Assembly (NCBI RefSeq): GCF_000025485.1
Contig: NC_013851.1
Coordinates: 1,217,154-1,281,153 of the forward strand
Reading direction: 5' to 3'
DNA from: Allochromatium vinosum DSM 180
GTDB taxonomy: Bacteria > Pseudomonadota > Gammaproteobacteria > Chromatiales > Chromatiaceae
Length of the DNA: 64,000 bases
The notes below the pieces were generated by a model. That model did not search any database. It had not been told where the DNA came from and saw only the letters and a list, made by a program, of their open reading frames with translations. Shown piece by piece: positions 29,695 through 38,009 of the stretch (position 1 is the first letter of the stretch; every line of letters begins with the position of its first letter). Made by a program: the position numbers and the translations under genes.

Positions 29695-30452
29695 ATCGGC
29701 GTGTCTGAAAGGCCGTCGATCCAGTTGAGCGCCTCGTCGACGGTGGCGGCTCGCGCCACCTCGGCCGGTCGCGCCGGACGCTGGAGCATGACGACGCGAA
29801 TCCCACGCTCACGCGCGGCGATCAGCTTGGCCGATGTGGCTTCGCCGCCGCTGTTCTTGCAAACAATGGTGTCGATGGCCCAGGTGTCGAGCAGGGCGCG
29901 TTCGTCATCGAGCGCGAAGGGGCCGCGTGAATAGAGCCATTCGGCGGCCTGGAAAGCCGGTTTCGGATCGGGCGGTGTGACGAGCCGGATCAGGAACCAG
30001 CTGTCATCGACATCGGTGAAATGGGTCAGCTCCTGACGCCCGACCGCCAGCAGGACGCGCCGCGCCGCGAGCCGGCGTAGCGTCTCGGCCGCATCCGTCC
30101 AGGTCTCGACCGGCTCCCAGACATCGTCCGGCCCGGGCCTCCAGGCCGGGCGCTCCAGCCTCAGCAACGGCACGCCCGCCAAACGGCAGCCCTCAGCCGC
30201 ATTCCACCCCATGCGGGCCGCGAACGGGTGGGTCACATCGATCACGGCCCGAATCGAGCGCTCGGCCAGATAGCGCGCCAGCCCCTCGACCCCGCCGAAG
30301 CCGCCGATGCGCGTCTCGCCCGCCGGCAGCCGCGGATTGGCCGTGCGTCCGGCGAGCGAGTTGATGACGTGCCAGCCGCCGCGCCCGGCCAGACGATCGG
30401 CCAGATCATAGGCTTCGGTGGTGCCGCCGAGGATCAGCAGGTTGGCCGGCAT
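29652..30452 (-). CDS. cobK: Precorrin-6A reductase CobK/CbiJ
   Basis: CobK reduces precorrin-6A with NADPH. The 266-residue protein begins [19 protein letters not shown], a nucleotide-binding start, and has the family segments [30 protein letters not shown] and [10 protein letters not shown]. The ATG at 30452 was chosen; a TTG three codons upstream is possible. The gene is convergent with the cobI-cobJ fusion and overlaps its 3' end by 43 bp, so the C-terminal codons of both genes are constrained together. It is followed on its own strand side by the cytochrome b561 gene 17 bp upstream, which suggests cotranscription. Confidence 0.92.
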   Translation of the reverse strand: MPANLLILGGTTEAYDLADRLAGRGGWHVINSLAGRTANPRLPAGETRIGGFGGVEGLARYLAERSIRAVIDVTHPFAARMGWNAAEGCRLAGVPLLRLERPAWRPGPDDVWEPVETWTDAAETLRRLAARRVLLAVGRQELTHFTDVDDSWFLIRLVTPPDPKPAFQAAEWLYSRGPFALDDERALLDTWAIDTIVCKNSGGEATSAKLIAARERGIRVVMLQRPARPAEVARAATVDEALNWIDGLSDTPIYLDAEDSPYQRGV

Positions 30453-30469
30453 CGGTTGCAAGACCCGGT

Positions 30470-31018
30470 TCAGGGCAGACTGATCCGCGTCATGACGCCA
30501 TCCTTGAGGCGCCAGTGCTTGATCCCGGCGGCCATGTGCAGCAGCACCGTCAGGCCGAGCGCCAACCCACCGAGTCCGTGATAGAAGAACAGGGTCTCGC
30601 CCAGTTCGGCGTTCGCGGTCAGCGGACTTTCCAGGCTCAGCGTAAAGAATTCCAGCGGATAACCGGAAACGGCTGTGGCCACCATGCCGCCGATCGGCAC
30701 GCCGAGCGAGAGCAGATAGAGCAGCAGCAGCGTCACGCCACCGACGGCGCGCTCGACACCGCTCAGCGGCGGATCATAGGGCGGGGTGGTGCCGCGCACG
30801 CGCAGCACGAGGCGCAGGATGGTCAGCAGCAGCACCAGTACGCCGATGCTCTTGTGATAGGTGAACAGCTTGCCGGCTGTCTCCGCACCGACCAGATTCG
30901 ACAGCCCTTCATAACCAAGTGTGCCGAAGGTCAGTCCACCGAAGAGCAGACCGAGCACGAGCACGGCCAGCACCCAGTGCAGAAAGCGTTGGGTAAAGGT
31001 ATAGCGGTTTGCAGTCAA
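30470..31018 (-). CDS. Cytochrome b561-family membrane protein
   Basis: This is a small di-heme b-type cytochrome with four membrane helices that moves electrons in the inner membrane. From the TTG at 31018 it has 182 residues. A GGAG ribosome site stands 6 nt before that TTG, and a GTG at 31039 would add seven residues. Helix-borne histidines that could bind heme are present at FLHW, FTYHKS, FFYHGL and VLLHMA. It lies 17 bp upstream of cobK and downstream of the c-di-GMP and CobZ-like genes, all on the same strand. A role in passing electrons to or from the heme-containing CobZ-like subunit is conceivable but unproved. Confidence 0.85.
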   Translation of the reverse strand: MTANRYTFTQRFLHWVLAVLVLGLLFGGLTFGTLGYEGLSNLVGAETAGKLFTYHKSIGVLVLLLTILRLVLRVRGTTPPYDPPLSGVERAVGGVTLLLLYLLSLGVPIGGMVATAVSGYPLEFFTLSLESPLTANAELGETLFFYHGLGGLALGLTVLLHMAAGIKHWRLKDGVMTRISLP

Positions 31019-31124
31019 GATCGTCTCCTGGCAGTTCACAGGCTGGGTTGATATCGGGGGTTGCGCGCTTCAGCAGCCGGGTACGGCGGCGCGGGCGTAT
31101 CTTAAACCGCCTCCGCATCCAAAC

Positions 31125-34100
31125 CTAATGAGGACTCGCATTCGGCGTGCGTAATTGGCGCTCGATGTCCTCGGGCGACTGCGGACGCCCGTAGAGATAG
31201 CCCTGGACCTGCCGACACCCATGACGTCGCAGGAACTCGGCCTGTTCCTCGGTCTCCACGCCCTCGGCGATGGTGATGAGTCCCAGCGCTGTGCCGAGGG
31301 CGATGGTGGCCTTGACGATCTCGGCATCGCCGGCATCCTGGGTGACGTCCTGGATGAATTCGCGGTCGATCTTGATCTTGTCGGTGCGGAACTTGCGCAG
31401 ATACTGCATCGACGAGAACCCGGTTCCGAAGTCGTCGATGGCGAAGTGGATGCCCAGCTCGGAGAGACGCGCGATATCGGCCTGGGTCCGGGCGTCGGCG
31501 GCGATCAGCACCGTCTCGGTGAACTCCAGCTCCAGATGCTCGGGACGCGCGCCGGTCTGCTCCAGAACGGCGAGGATGTTGTCGCCGAAGTCCGGATCAC
31601 CGACCTGCTGGGCGCAGAGGTTGACCGCGACACGCCCGAACTCCAGTCCCCGGTCACTCCAGTCGCGAATCTGACAGCACGCGGCCTTCAGCACCCAGTC
31701 CGAGAGTGGCCGGATCAGCCCGCGCTTCTCGGTCACCGGCAGGAAAGCGGCGGGCTGGCGCACGCCCTCGCGCGGATGATGCCAGCGCACCAGGGCTTCC
31801 ATGCCGACCAGCCGGCCCGAATCCAGGTCGAACTGCGGCTGGTAGTCGATGAACAGCTCGTCGTTCTGGATGGCCTGGATCAGTTCGCGTGCGATCTCCA
31901 TCTCGCGGCGCAACTGCTGGGTCATGGAATCGGCGAAGAAGGCGTGAGTGCCGCGCCCGGCTTCCTTGGCCTTGTAGAGCGCCACATCGGCGCGTGTGAT
32001 GATGTCGTCGACGTCGTGGCACGCCTGGTCGGCGATCAGGATGCCGATGCTGGTGTTGATGTCGATGCGGTTGCCGTCGATCCAGAACGCCTGACCGAAT
32101 GCCTCGATGATTTTGGTCGCCAGTGCGGCGGCATCGCCGATCTCGCCGATCTTGCTCTGGAGCAGGGCGAATTCGTCGCCGCCGAAGCGTGCCAGGACGT
32201 CGGTACCGCGCGTGATCGCGGTCAACCGCTCGGCCACGGCGCGCAGCAGCTCGTCGCCGACCGGATGACCGAGACTGTCGTTGACGTCCTTGAAATGATC
32301 CAGGTCCAGCATGTGCAGGGCGAAGCGCTGGTCGTCACGGCGCAGAGCCGCCAGCGCCTGTCCCAGCTCCTCCTTGAACAGCAGACGGTTGGGCAGTCCG
32401 GTCAGGCTGTCGTGGAAGGCCAGATGCTGGATCTCGGCCTCGGCGCGCTGCCGGGCGCTGATGTCGTGGAAGGTGACGACCGCCCCTTCGATGCGATGGT
32501 CGCGTCGCACGGGCGTGGCCCAGTACTCGGCCGGGAAACAACTCCCATCGCGGCGCCAGAGCACTTCGCTGGTGGCGTGGCAGTCCTGACCCTGCTGGAG
32601 CGTGGCGAGGATCGGGCAGCATTCGGGCGGCAAGGGTAGGCCATTGGCCCGTGAATGATGGATCAGAGGATGGACGGGCTGGCCGATCAGGGTCTCGGGT
32701 TCGTAGCCGAGCATGTTGGCGGCGGCCGGGTTGATGAAGGTGACGCGCCCTTCCAGATCCAGGCCGAAGATGCCCTCGGTGGTGGATTCGAGCAGCAGTC
32801 GAGCTTTTTCCTCGGCCTGACGGGTCGCGTTCTCGGCGCGATCGCGTTCGATGACGATGGCGGCCAATTCGGCGGCCGACTCGATCATCTCCAGATCCGC
32901 CGGCGAGGGCTCCATCACGCGCGTGGCATAGATCGCGACGGTACCGAGCACCTGCCCCGCGTGCCCGATGATCGGCTGTGACCAGCAGGCGCGCAGGGGT
33001 GTCTGGAGCATCAGATCACGGTAGGCCGACCAGTCGGGATGTGACAGCAGGTCAGCGATCACCACCCGCTGGCCGGTGACGGCCGCCGTGCCGCAGGAGC
33101 CGACGCCCAGGCCGACCCTGCTCCCCTCGACGGCGCGCGTATAGAATTCGGGCAACCGGAGCGCGGCGGCCGTGCTCAGCGTCTGAGTCTCGGGGTCGAG
33201 CAGATGGATCGAGCAAATGGCGTGCGGAGCGATCTCCTCAATATAAGCGACGATGGCCGTGAGCATGTCGCGCAGTGGTTGTCCGCGCGCCAGCATCTCC
33301 AGGACGCGGTTGCGTCCGTTCAGCAGTAGCCGCGCGCGCTGATAATCGGTCACATCCTTGGCAATGCTGATGAACCCGGTCACTTGACCCGATTCGTCGC
33401 GTTTGTAGTTCCAGCCCACTTCGACATCGATGGTTTGCCCATTCGCCGTCAGGTTTCGATTGTAATAGGCGCTGGGTGTCGGTTGCTCGCTGGCAAAGGT
33501 ACGCAGATCCTTCAGCAGCGTCGCGCGCTCGTCGGCGGGCAACAGCATGGAGACATTGCGACCGATCAGGTCTTTCGGCTCCAGCCCCAGCAAGTGTGCG
33601 GATGCCGGATTGGCGTACTGGATGCAGCCCTCGACGTCGATCTCCTGGATGTAATACTGACTGACCTCCACCAGGGTACGAAAGCGCTGTTCGCTCTCAC
33701 GCAACGCCTGCTCGGCCTGCCGACGCTGCGCGATCATGGTGCTCGCGGCTTGGGCGATGGTCTGGAATTCGCGGAATCTCAGTTCTTCGGCGGTGATGTC
33801 GGCCGCGGTGTGGATCGCCTGCTCCAGATAGTCGATACAGGATTGAGTGTCGAGACGTTCCTGGAGTGCGATGCGGCGCGTCTGCCAGGCGGCGATGAGC
33901 GAGATGACGACGAACAGCCCGGTGATGGTGGCCAGCTCGAGCCACAGGCGCTCGCGCACTTCCTGGTGCATGGCCTGGATACTGGATTCAATGTCGTCGA
34001 CGAAAACACCGCTGCCGACATACCAGCCCCATTCCTCGATCGGTTCGACATAGCTCAGTTTGGGGGCCGAGCGCTGGTCCGGGAACCTGGGCATGACATA

Positions 34101-34568
34101 GTCGACAAAGCCGCCACCGGCGCGCGCCTGTTCGATGAGCGCTTGCACGACCTTCTTGCCGTTGACGTCAGTCTGTTCTAGGACGTTCCGCCCACGGGCG
34201 GGTCCGGCCAGTGACAGACCATCGAACCGTCCGGCGAAGATGTAGGAGCCATTGGTGAAGCGCAGCGCGTTGAACCAGTCGAGAACCGTTTCCTGGGTTC
34301 TGGCCAGTATCTCGGCCGGATCGCCCCCAGCGCCGGCGGCGCGCGTCTCGCGTTCCAGTTGATGACGCGCATAGGCGATCGCCACGCGCACGCGCGACTC
34401 CAGGCGTTCCCGGTGCTGTTGCAGGTCACGGGCACGCAGGAGGCTGCTCTCGCGTGCAAGTTCGCGATATTCGAAGACGGTGACCACCGTCAGGCACGTG
34501 ACGATGGTTGCCAGAAGCACGAGCAGCATCCGGCGTGAAACGGAGACGATGAGCGAGGGCGGTGACAT
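31125..34568 (-). CDS. Membrane-bound diguanylate cyclase/phosphodiesterase with Cache, PAS and GAF domains
   Basis: This 1147-residue protein has a membrane helix at about residues 13 to 33. A periplasmic Cache-type sensor follows (ALRFTNGSYIFAGRFDGL, VEPIEEWGWYVGSGVFVDDI), then a second helix near 212 to 232. The cytoplasmic part has a PAS domain (IDVEGCIQYANPASAHLLGLEP), a GAF domain (ICSIHLLDPETQ), a second PAS (FGLDLEGRVTFINPAAANMLG), GGDEF (ARFGGDEFALL) and EAL ([31 protein letters not shown]). Both catalytic signatures are intact, so either activity is possible. Its ATG directly abuts the stop codon of the TcuB-like gene (TAA then ATG), a very tight link for a c-di-GMP enzyme in a cobalamin block. 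Confidence 0.9.
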   Translation of the reverse strand: MSPPSLIVSVSRRMLLVLLATIVTCLTVVTVFEYRELARESSLLRARDLQQHRERLESRVRVAIAYARHQLERETRAAGAGGDPAEILARTQETVLDWFNALRFTNGSYIFAGRFDGLSLAGPARGRNVLEQTDVNGKKVVQALIEQARAGGGFVDYVMPRFPDQRSAPKLSYVEPIEEWGWYVGSGVFVDDIESSIQAMHQEVRERLWLELATITGLFVVISLIAAWQTRRIALQERLDTQSCIDYLEQAIHTAADITAEELRFREFQTIAQAASTMIAQRRQAEQALRESEQRFRTLVEVSQYYIQEIDVEGCIQYANPASAHLLGLEPKDLIGRNVSMLLPADERATLLKDLRTFASEQPTPSAYYNRNLTANGQTIDVEVGWNYKRDESGQVTGFISIAKDVTDYQRARLLLNGRNRVLEMLARGQPLRDMLTAIVAYIEEIAPHAICSIHLLDPETQTLSTAAALRLPEFYTRAVEGSRVGLGVGSCGTAAVTGQRVVIADLLSHPDWSAYRDLMLQTPLRACWSQPIIGHAGQVLGTVAIYATRVMEPSPADLEMIESAAELAAIVIERDRAENATRQAEEKARLLLESTTEGIFGLDLEGRVTFINPAAANMLGYEPETLIGQPVHPLIHHSRANGLPLPPECCPILATLQQGQDCHATSEVLWRRDGSCFPAEYWATPVRRDHRIEGAVVTFHDISARQRAEAEIQHLAFHDSLTGLPNRLLFKEELGQALAALRRDDQRFALHMLDLDHFKDVNDSLGHPVGDELLRAVAERLTAITRGTDVLARFGGDEFALLQSKIGEIGDAAALATKIIEAFGQAFWIDGNRIDINTSIGILIADQACHDVDDIITRADVALYKAKEAGRGTHAFFADSMTQQLRREMEIARELIQAIQNDELFIDYQPQFDLDSGRLVGMEALVRWHHPREGVRQPAAFLPVTEKRGLIRPLSDWVLKAACCQIRDWSDRGLEFGRVAVNLCAQQVGDPDFGDNILAVLEQTGARPEHLELEFTETVLIAADARTQADIARLSELGIHFAIDDFGTGFSSMQYLRKFRTDKIKIDREFIQDVTQDAGDAEIVKATIALGTALGLITIAEGVETEEQAEFLRRHGCRQVQGYLYGRPQSPEDIERQLRTPNASPH

Positions 34569-35699
34569 TTAAGCGTTGTCTCTGCGAATGGAGACTCGAT
34601 CCAGCGACTCACGCACCAGTGCAATGGCACGATAACCGGAATGAACGAACTTACTGTAGGGCAGGAGCAGGAAGAAGGCGAGCACGGTCCCGAGATGGAC
34701 GACGAGCAAGGGTGCCATCGCCGAGGTCGCCCGCCAGACGAGCAGGGCCAGTCCGCTGCCGGCCACCACGGACAGCAGACCAAGAAAGGCCCGGTCGAGC
34801 CGGCGCGCCTCGGGGGCGAGCGGTGCGGGATCGGCGCGCCATTCGATCCAGCCGAGTCCCAGGACGGCGACCAGCAGAGCGAGTCCGCCGAGCGTTCCGA
34901 GCAGAACCGGGGCGCTCAGGACGGGGTAGGGGGCCTCCAGTCCCAGCCCGTGATGATAGAGGGTCGCGGCCAGGGTCGCGGCGAAGCTCAGCCCCAGGCC
35001 ACTGAGCAGCGTTTGATGCAGCCGGCGGCGCCAGTGCGAGAAGCGCGCGTCGAGATCGTTGCAGCCCGGACCGCCGCCGCGCAGATTGCGCAGATCCAGG
35101 ATGTCGGCGAGCGCGCTCCAGAGTGCGCGCCCCGGTTGTACCGCCTCGTTCCCCACTCTGTCCTCGGGGCGGGTCAGCGTCCAGTAACGACGCCAGCCGA
35201 TGCCGATGGCGAGCGCCGACCAGCCGAGCGGCAGGACACCGATCCAGACCATCACCGACCAGGGCAGGACGCGATAGAAGGCGCCGGCGCCTGTGTCCGC
35301 GTCGATCGTCGGCACGCCGGCGGCGGGGGCGAAGACCAGCATCAGCCCGAACAGCAACAGGATCGCGCCGAGCGTGACCCAGACCACAGTCGCGACCGGG
35401 CGGTTCAGGAGCGGCGCAAAGGATCTGGGCCAGACATGGTCCAGATAGCTCTGATGGCGCATCCGCGCCAGTGCGCGCGGAACGTTGACCGCGAAGGCAT
35501 GGGGCGGGGCGTATTGGCAGGCATGGAAGCAGTTGCGGCAGGCATGGCAGAGATTGGCCAGATGGGCCAGATCGGCCTCGGTCAGGGCCGGGCGGCGGCG
35601 CGCGGCCTCGAACAGGTCGCAGAAGCCGTTGCAATAGCCGCAGGCATCGCAGATGCCGAGGGCGCGTCGGGCCTCGGCGCGGATCTCAGACGCGGACAT
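34569..35699 (-). CDS. TcuB-like Fe-S/heme membrane protein, probable CobZ electron-transfer subunit
   Basis: TcuB proteins carry two [4Fe-4S] clusters and b heme and reoxidise a partner flavoprotein. The 376-residue protein has cysteines C17, C20, C23, C27 and C51, C54, C57, C61 (CDACGYCNGFC and CHACRNCFHAC), followed by about six membrane helices with candidate heme histidines. By homology alone it would be the tricarballylate dehydrogenase partner. Rhodobacter capsulatus CobZ, a precorrin-3B synthase, is a fusion of a TcuA-like and a TcuB-like part. Because this gene sits among cobIJ, cobK and cobM, I infer it is the C-terminal half of a split CobZ. It overlaps the flavoprotein gene by 14 bp. 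Confidence 0.8.
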   Translation of the reverse strand: MSASEIRAEARRALGICDACGYCNGFCDLFEAARRRPALTEADLAHLANLCHACRNCFHACQYAPPHAFAVNVPRALARMRHQSYLDHVWPRSFAPLLNRPVATVVWVTLGAILLLFGLMLVFAPAAGVPTIDADTGAGAFYRVLPWSVMVWIGVLPLGWSALAIGIGWRRYWTLTRPEDRVGNEAVQPGRALWSALADILDLRNLRGGGPGCNDLDARFSHWRRRLHQTLLSGLGLSFAATLAATLYHHGLGLEAPYPVLSAPVLLGTLGGLALLVAVLGLGWIEWRADPAPLAPEARRLDRAFLGLLSVVAGSGLALLVWRATSAMAPLLVVHLGTVLAFFLLLPYSKFVHSGYRAIALVRESLDRVSIRRDNA

Positions 35700-37107
35700 G
35701 ACGCGCCGCCTCCTCGCCGGCCAGACGGCCGAACACCAGCCCGATGCTCAGTGCCAGTCCCGAGACATAGCCGCGCGCCATGAGGTTGGGCGCCATGATC
35801 ATGCCGGCGGCGAACAGGTTTTCCACCACGCCGCCGGCGGCCAGCCGCACGCGCGCCCGTTCGTCCACCGCGAGTCCCTGATAGGTGAAGGTGATCCCCG
35901 GACGCATCGGATAGACGCCGAAGGGCGGCTCGATCAGCGGGTGGGCGTGACGGCTCTTGGGCGGCTCGAGACCGGCCGTGTGCCAGTCGTCATGCTCGTT
36001 GGTCGGCGCCCGAACGGCGGCATTGTAGTCGGCGACCGTGGCGCGGAGCGTCGCTGAACCGATTCCGATCCTGCCCGCCAATTCGTCCAGGCTGGCGGCC
36101 TGGATCGGCGGATAGAGCGCGGGCGGTGCGGCGCGCAGACCGCGTGCGTCCAGGATCAGATAGCCGGTCTGGTCCGGCCACTCGGCCAGACGCTGCCCCC
36201 AGAGCGCATAGCGGGTCGAGGCCGTGTCGCCGCCCTCGTCGTGCCGGCGCCGTCCGTGCGCATCGACCACGATCCCCTCCGGCATACAGCGCACGCGGGT
36301 GGCGATGCCGCCATCGTCGGCCGGCGAACGCGCGTCGACCGCCACCAGATAGGCCGCCTTGGGATCACCGACCGGCCGGACACCCTGACGCAGCAGGGAT
36401 TCGAGCAGTTCACCGCTGGCGAAGGGCGTGCCGCGATTGATGAAGCCGTCAGCCGCCGCGCCCCAGTGTCGGCGCAGCCAAGCGCGGTTGGCCTGGGCGC
36501 CGCCGCAGCAGGCGATGGTCGTGCGTGGCGTCGACGGGTAAGACGTGCCATCCAACCGGACGGTCAAGGTGGCCAGGCGTCCGTCCTTGATCACGGGATC
36601 ACGAATCTCACAGCCGTAGCGGATCTCCACCCCCAGTTGCTCGGCGAGCGCATAGAGCCGGTTGAGCAGCGTCTTGCCGCCGCCGAGCAGAAAGGCCGTG
36701 CGGCGCGATTCGGGCAGAACGCCGCCGGCGATCGGCTGCAAGGGGACGCCGGCCCCGATCAGCCAGTCCGTGATGCCGGCCGAGCGCTCGACGAACAGAC
36801 GCCCCAGGAGCGGATCGGCCGTGCCCTCGGTCGCACGCGCGAGTTCGGACCAGAACTCCGTGGCCGGATAGACGCCGTGGGTGAAGGGCGTGGGCGCGTC
36901 ATGGCTGAGACGCAGATTGCGCGAATGGCGCGTATTGCCGCCGCGCAACGGTTCGGGCGCCTGTTCGGCCAGGAGCACCGAGCAACCGGCACGGCGCGCC
37001 GTGATGGCCGCGCACAGGGCCGCCGCACCGCCGCCGATCACCAGAATGTCTGGAGCTGAGCGGGAGACTGGAGGGGGAGAACGCCGCCGCCGTGGACGGA
37101 AATGCAC
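35686..37107 (-). CDS. TcuA-like FAD protein, probable CobZ flavin subunit (precorrin-3B synthase)
   Basis: This flavoprotein of the fumarate-reductase/succinate-dehydrogenase type has the dinucleotide motif DILVIGGGAAALCAAITARRAG at its start, GGNTRHSRNLR soon after, and YPMRPGITFTYQGLAVDERARV near the end. It matches TcuA along its length. A GTG at 37107 gives 473 residues; a TTG at 37122 or an ATG at 37182 would lengthen it, and the ATG would run almost into the divergent cobM start. Annotation by similarity would read tricarballylate dehydrogenase. In this cobalamin setting the better reading is the N-terminal half of CobZ, replacing CobG, which is not seen here. The start choice is uncertain. 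Confidence 0.78.
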   Translation of the reverse strand: MHFRPRRRRSPPPVSRSAPDILVIGGGAAALCAAITARRAGCSVLLAEQAPEPLRGGNTRHSRNLRLSHDAPTPFTHGVYPATEFWSELARATEGTADPLLGRLFVERSAGITDWLIGAGVPLQPIAGGVLPESRRTAFLLGGGKTLLNRLYALAEQLGVEIRYGCEIRDPVIKDGRLATLTVRLDGTSYPSTPRTTIACCGGAQANRAWLRRHWGAAADGFINRGTPFASGELLESLLRQGVRPVGDPKAAYLVAVDARSPADDGGIATRVRCMPEGIVVDAHGRRRHDEGGDTASTRYALWGQRLAEWPDQTGYLILDARGLRAAPPALYPPIQAASLDELAGRIGIGSATLRATVADYNAAVRAPTNEHDDWHTAGLEPPKSRHAHPLIEPPFGVYPMRPGITFTYQGLAVDERARVRLAAGGVVENLFAAGMIMAPNLMARGYVSGLALSIGLVFGRLAGEEAARHVRV

Positions 37108-37188
37108 GAAGAGGTTTGACAAGGGTTGGCTTGGATTAGAAGAATACTGGGTTTTCGCAGTGCCACCATACGCGGGGATCATCGCGCC

Positions 37189-37998
37189 ATGCAAGAGACT
37201 TCATCGACCCAGCGACCGGGCAAGGTTTGGTTCGTCGGGGCCGGTCCGGGCGCGCCGGATCTCATCACCGTGCGCGGCAGCCGGCTGCTGGCCGAGGCCG
37301 GAGCCATCCTCTACACCGGCTCGCTGGTGGCCGAGACCGTGCTGCAATGGGCTTCGCCCGACTGCGAGATCGCCGACTCCAAGTCGATGGATCACGCCCA
37401 GGTGACGGCCTGGCTGCTCGATCGCGCCCAGCGTCACGACACCGTGGTGCGGCTCCAGACCGGCGATCCGACGCTCTATGGCGTGCTCGCCGAGCTGGCG
37501 CGTCCGCTGGATGCGGCCGGGGTTGCGGTCGGGATCGTGCCCGGCGTCTCCTCGGCCATGGCCTCGGCGGCCGCTGCCGGCGAGTGTCTGACCCTGCCCG
37601 AGATCACTCAGACCGTGATCTTCACCCGTCTGTCCGAACGCACCCAGATGCCCGAGCGCGAGTCGCTGGTCTCGCTCGCCGCGCACGGCTGTACGCTCTG
37701 CATCTTCCTTTCGATCGAGCGCATCGAGGCGGTGGTCGAGAATCTGATCACGGCCGGCTGGACGTCCGAGGCGCCCGTGGTGGTGGTGCACAAGGCGACC
37801 TGGCCGAACGAGGAACTGGTGCTGCGCGGTACGCTCAGCGACATCGCCGCGCGCTGCCGCGAGGCGCAGGTCGACCGTCAGGCGCTGATCCTGGTCAGTC
37901 CGGCACTCGGGGCGCGCGCCCAGAACGACTACAAGCCATCCAAGCTCTATGATGCCGCCTTCCCGCGCCGCTTCCGTCCGGCGCGCGAGCCGGGCTGA
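37189..37998 (+). CDS. cobM: Precorrin-4 C11-methyltransferase CobM/CbiF
   Basis: CobM methylates C11 of precorrin-4 using SAM. The 269-residue protein has the tetrapyrrole methylase landmarks VWFVGAGPGAPDLITVRG, YTGSLVAETVLQW, LQTGDPTLYGVLAEL and GVSSAMASAAAAGECLTLPE, with SERTQMPE and CIFLSIERIE further on. The ATG at 37189 was chosen. It diverges from the CobZ-like flavin gene with only about 80 bp between them. cbiZ follows after 11 bp and cobD overlaps that, so the three form one transcript. Confidence 0.95.
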   Translation: MQETSSTQRPGKVWFVGAGPGAPDLITVRGSRLLAEAGAILYTGSLVAETVLQWASPDCEIADSKSMDHAQVTAWLLDRAQRHDTVVRLQTGDPTLYGVLAELARPLDAAGVAVGIVPGVSSAMASAAAAGECLTLPEITQTVIFTRLSERTQMPERESLVSLAAHGCTLCIFLSIERIEAVVENLITAGWTSEAPVVVVHKATWPNEELVLRGTLSDIAARCREAQVDRQALILVSPALGARAQNDYKPSKLYDAAFPRRFRPAREPG

Positions 37999-38009
37999 TC
38001 CAGCGTCCC

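Noticed and set aside
34569..37107. Tricarballylate (tcuAB) catabolic operon
   Set aside because: Homology alone would allow it, but there is no TcuC transporter or TcuR regulator and the setting is cobalamin synthesis. CobZ is the better explanation, though not proved.
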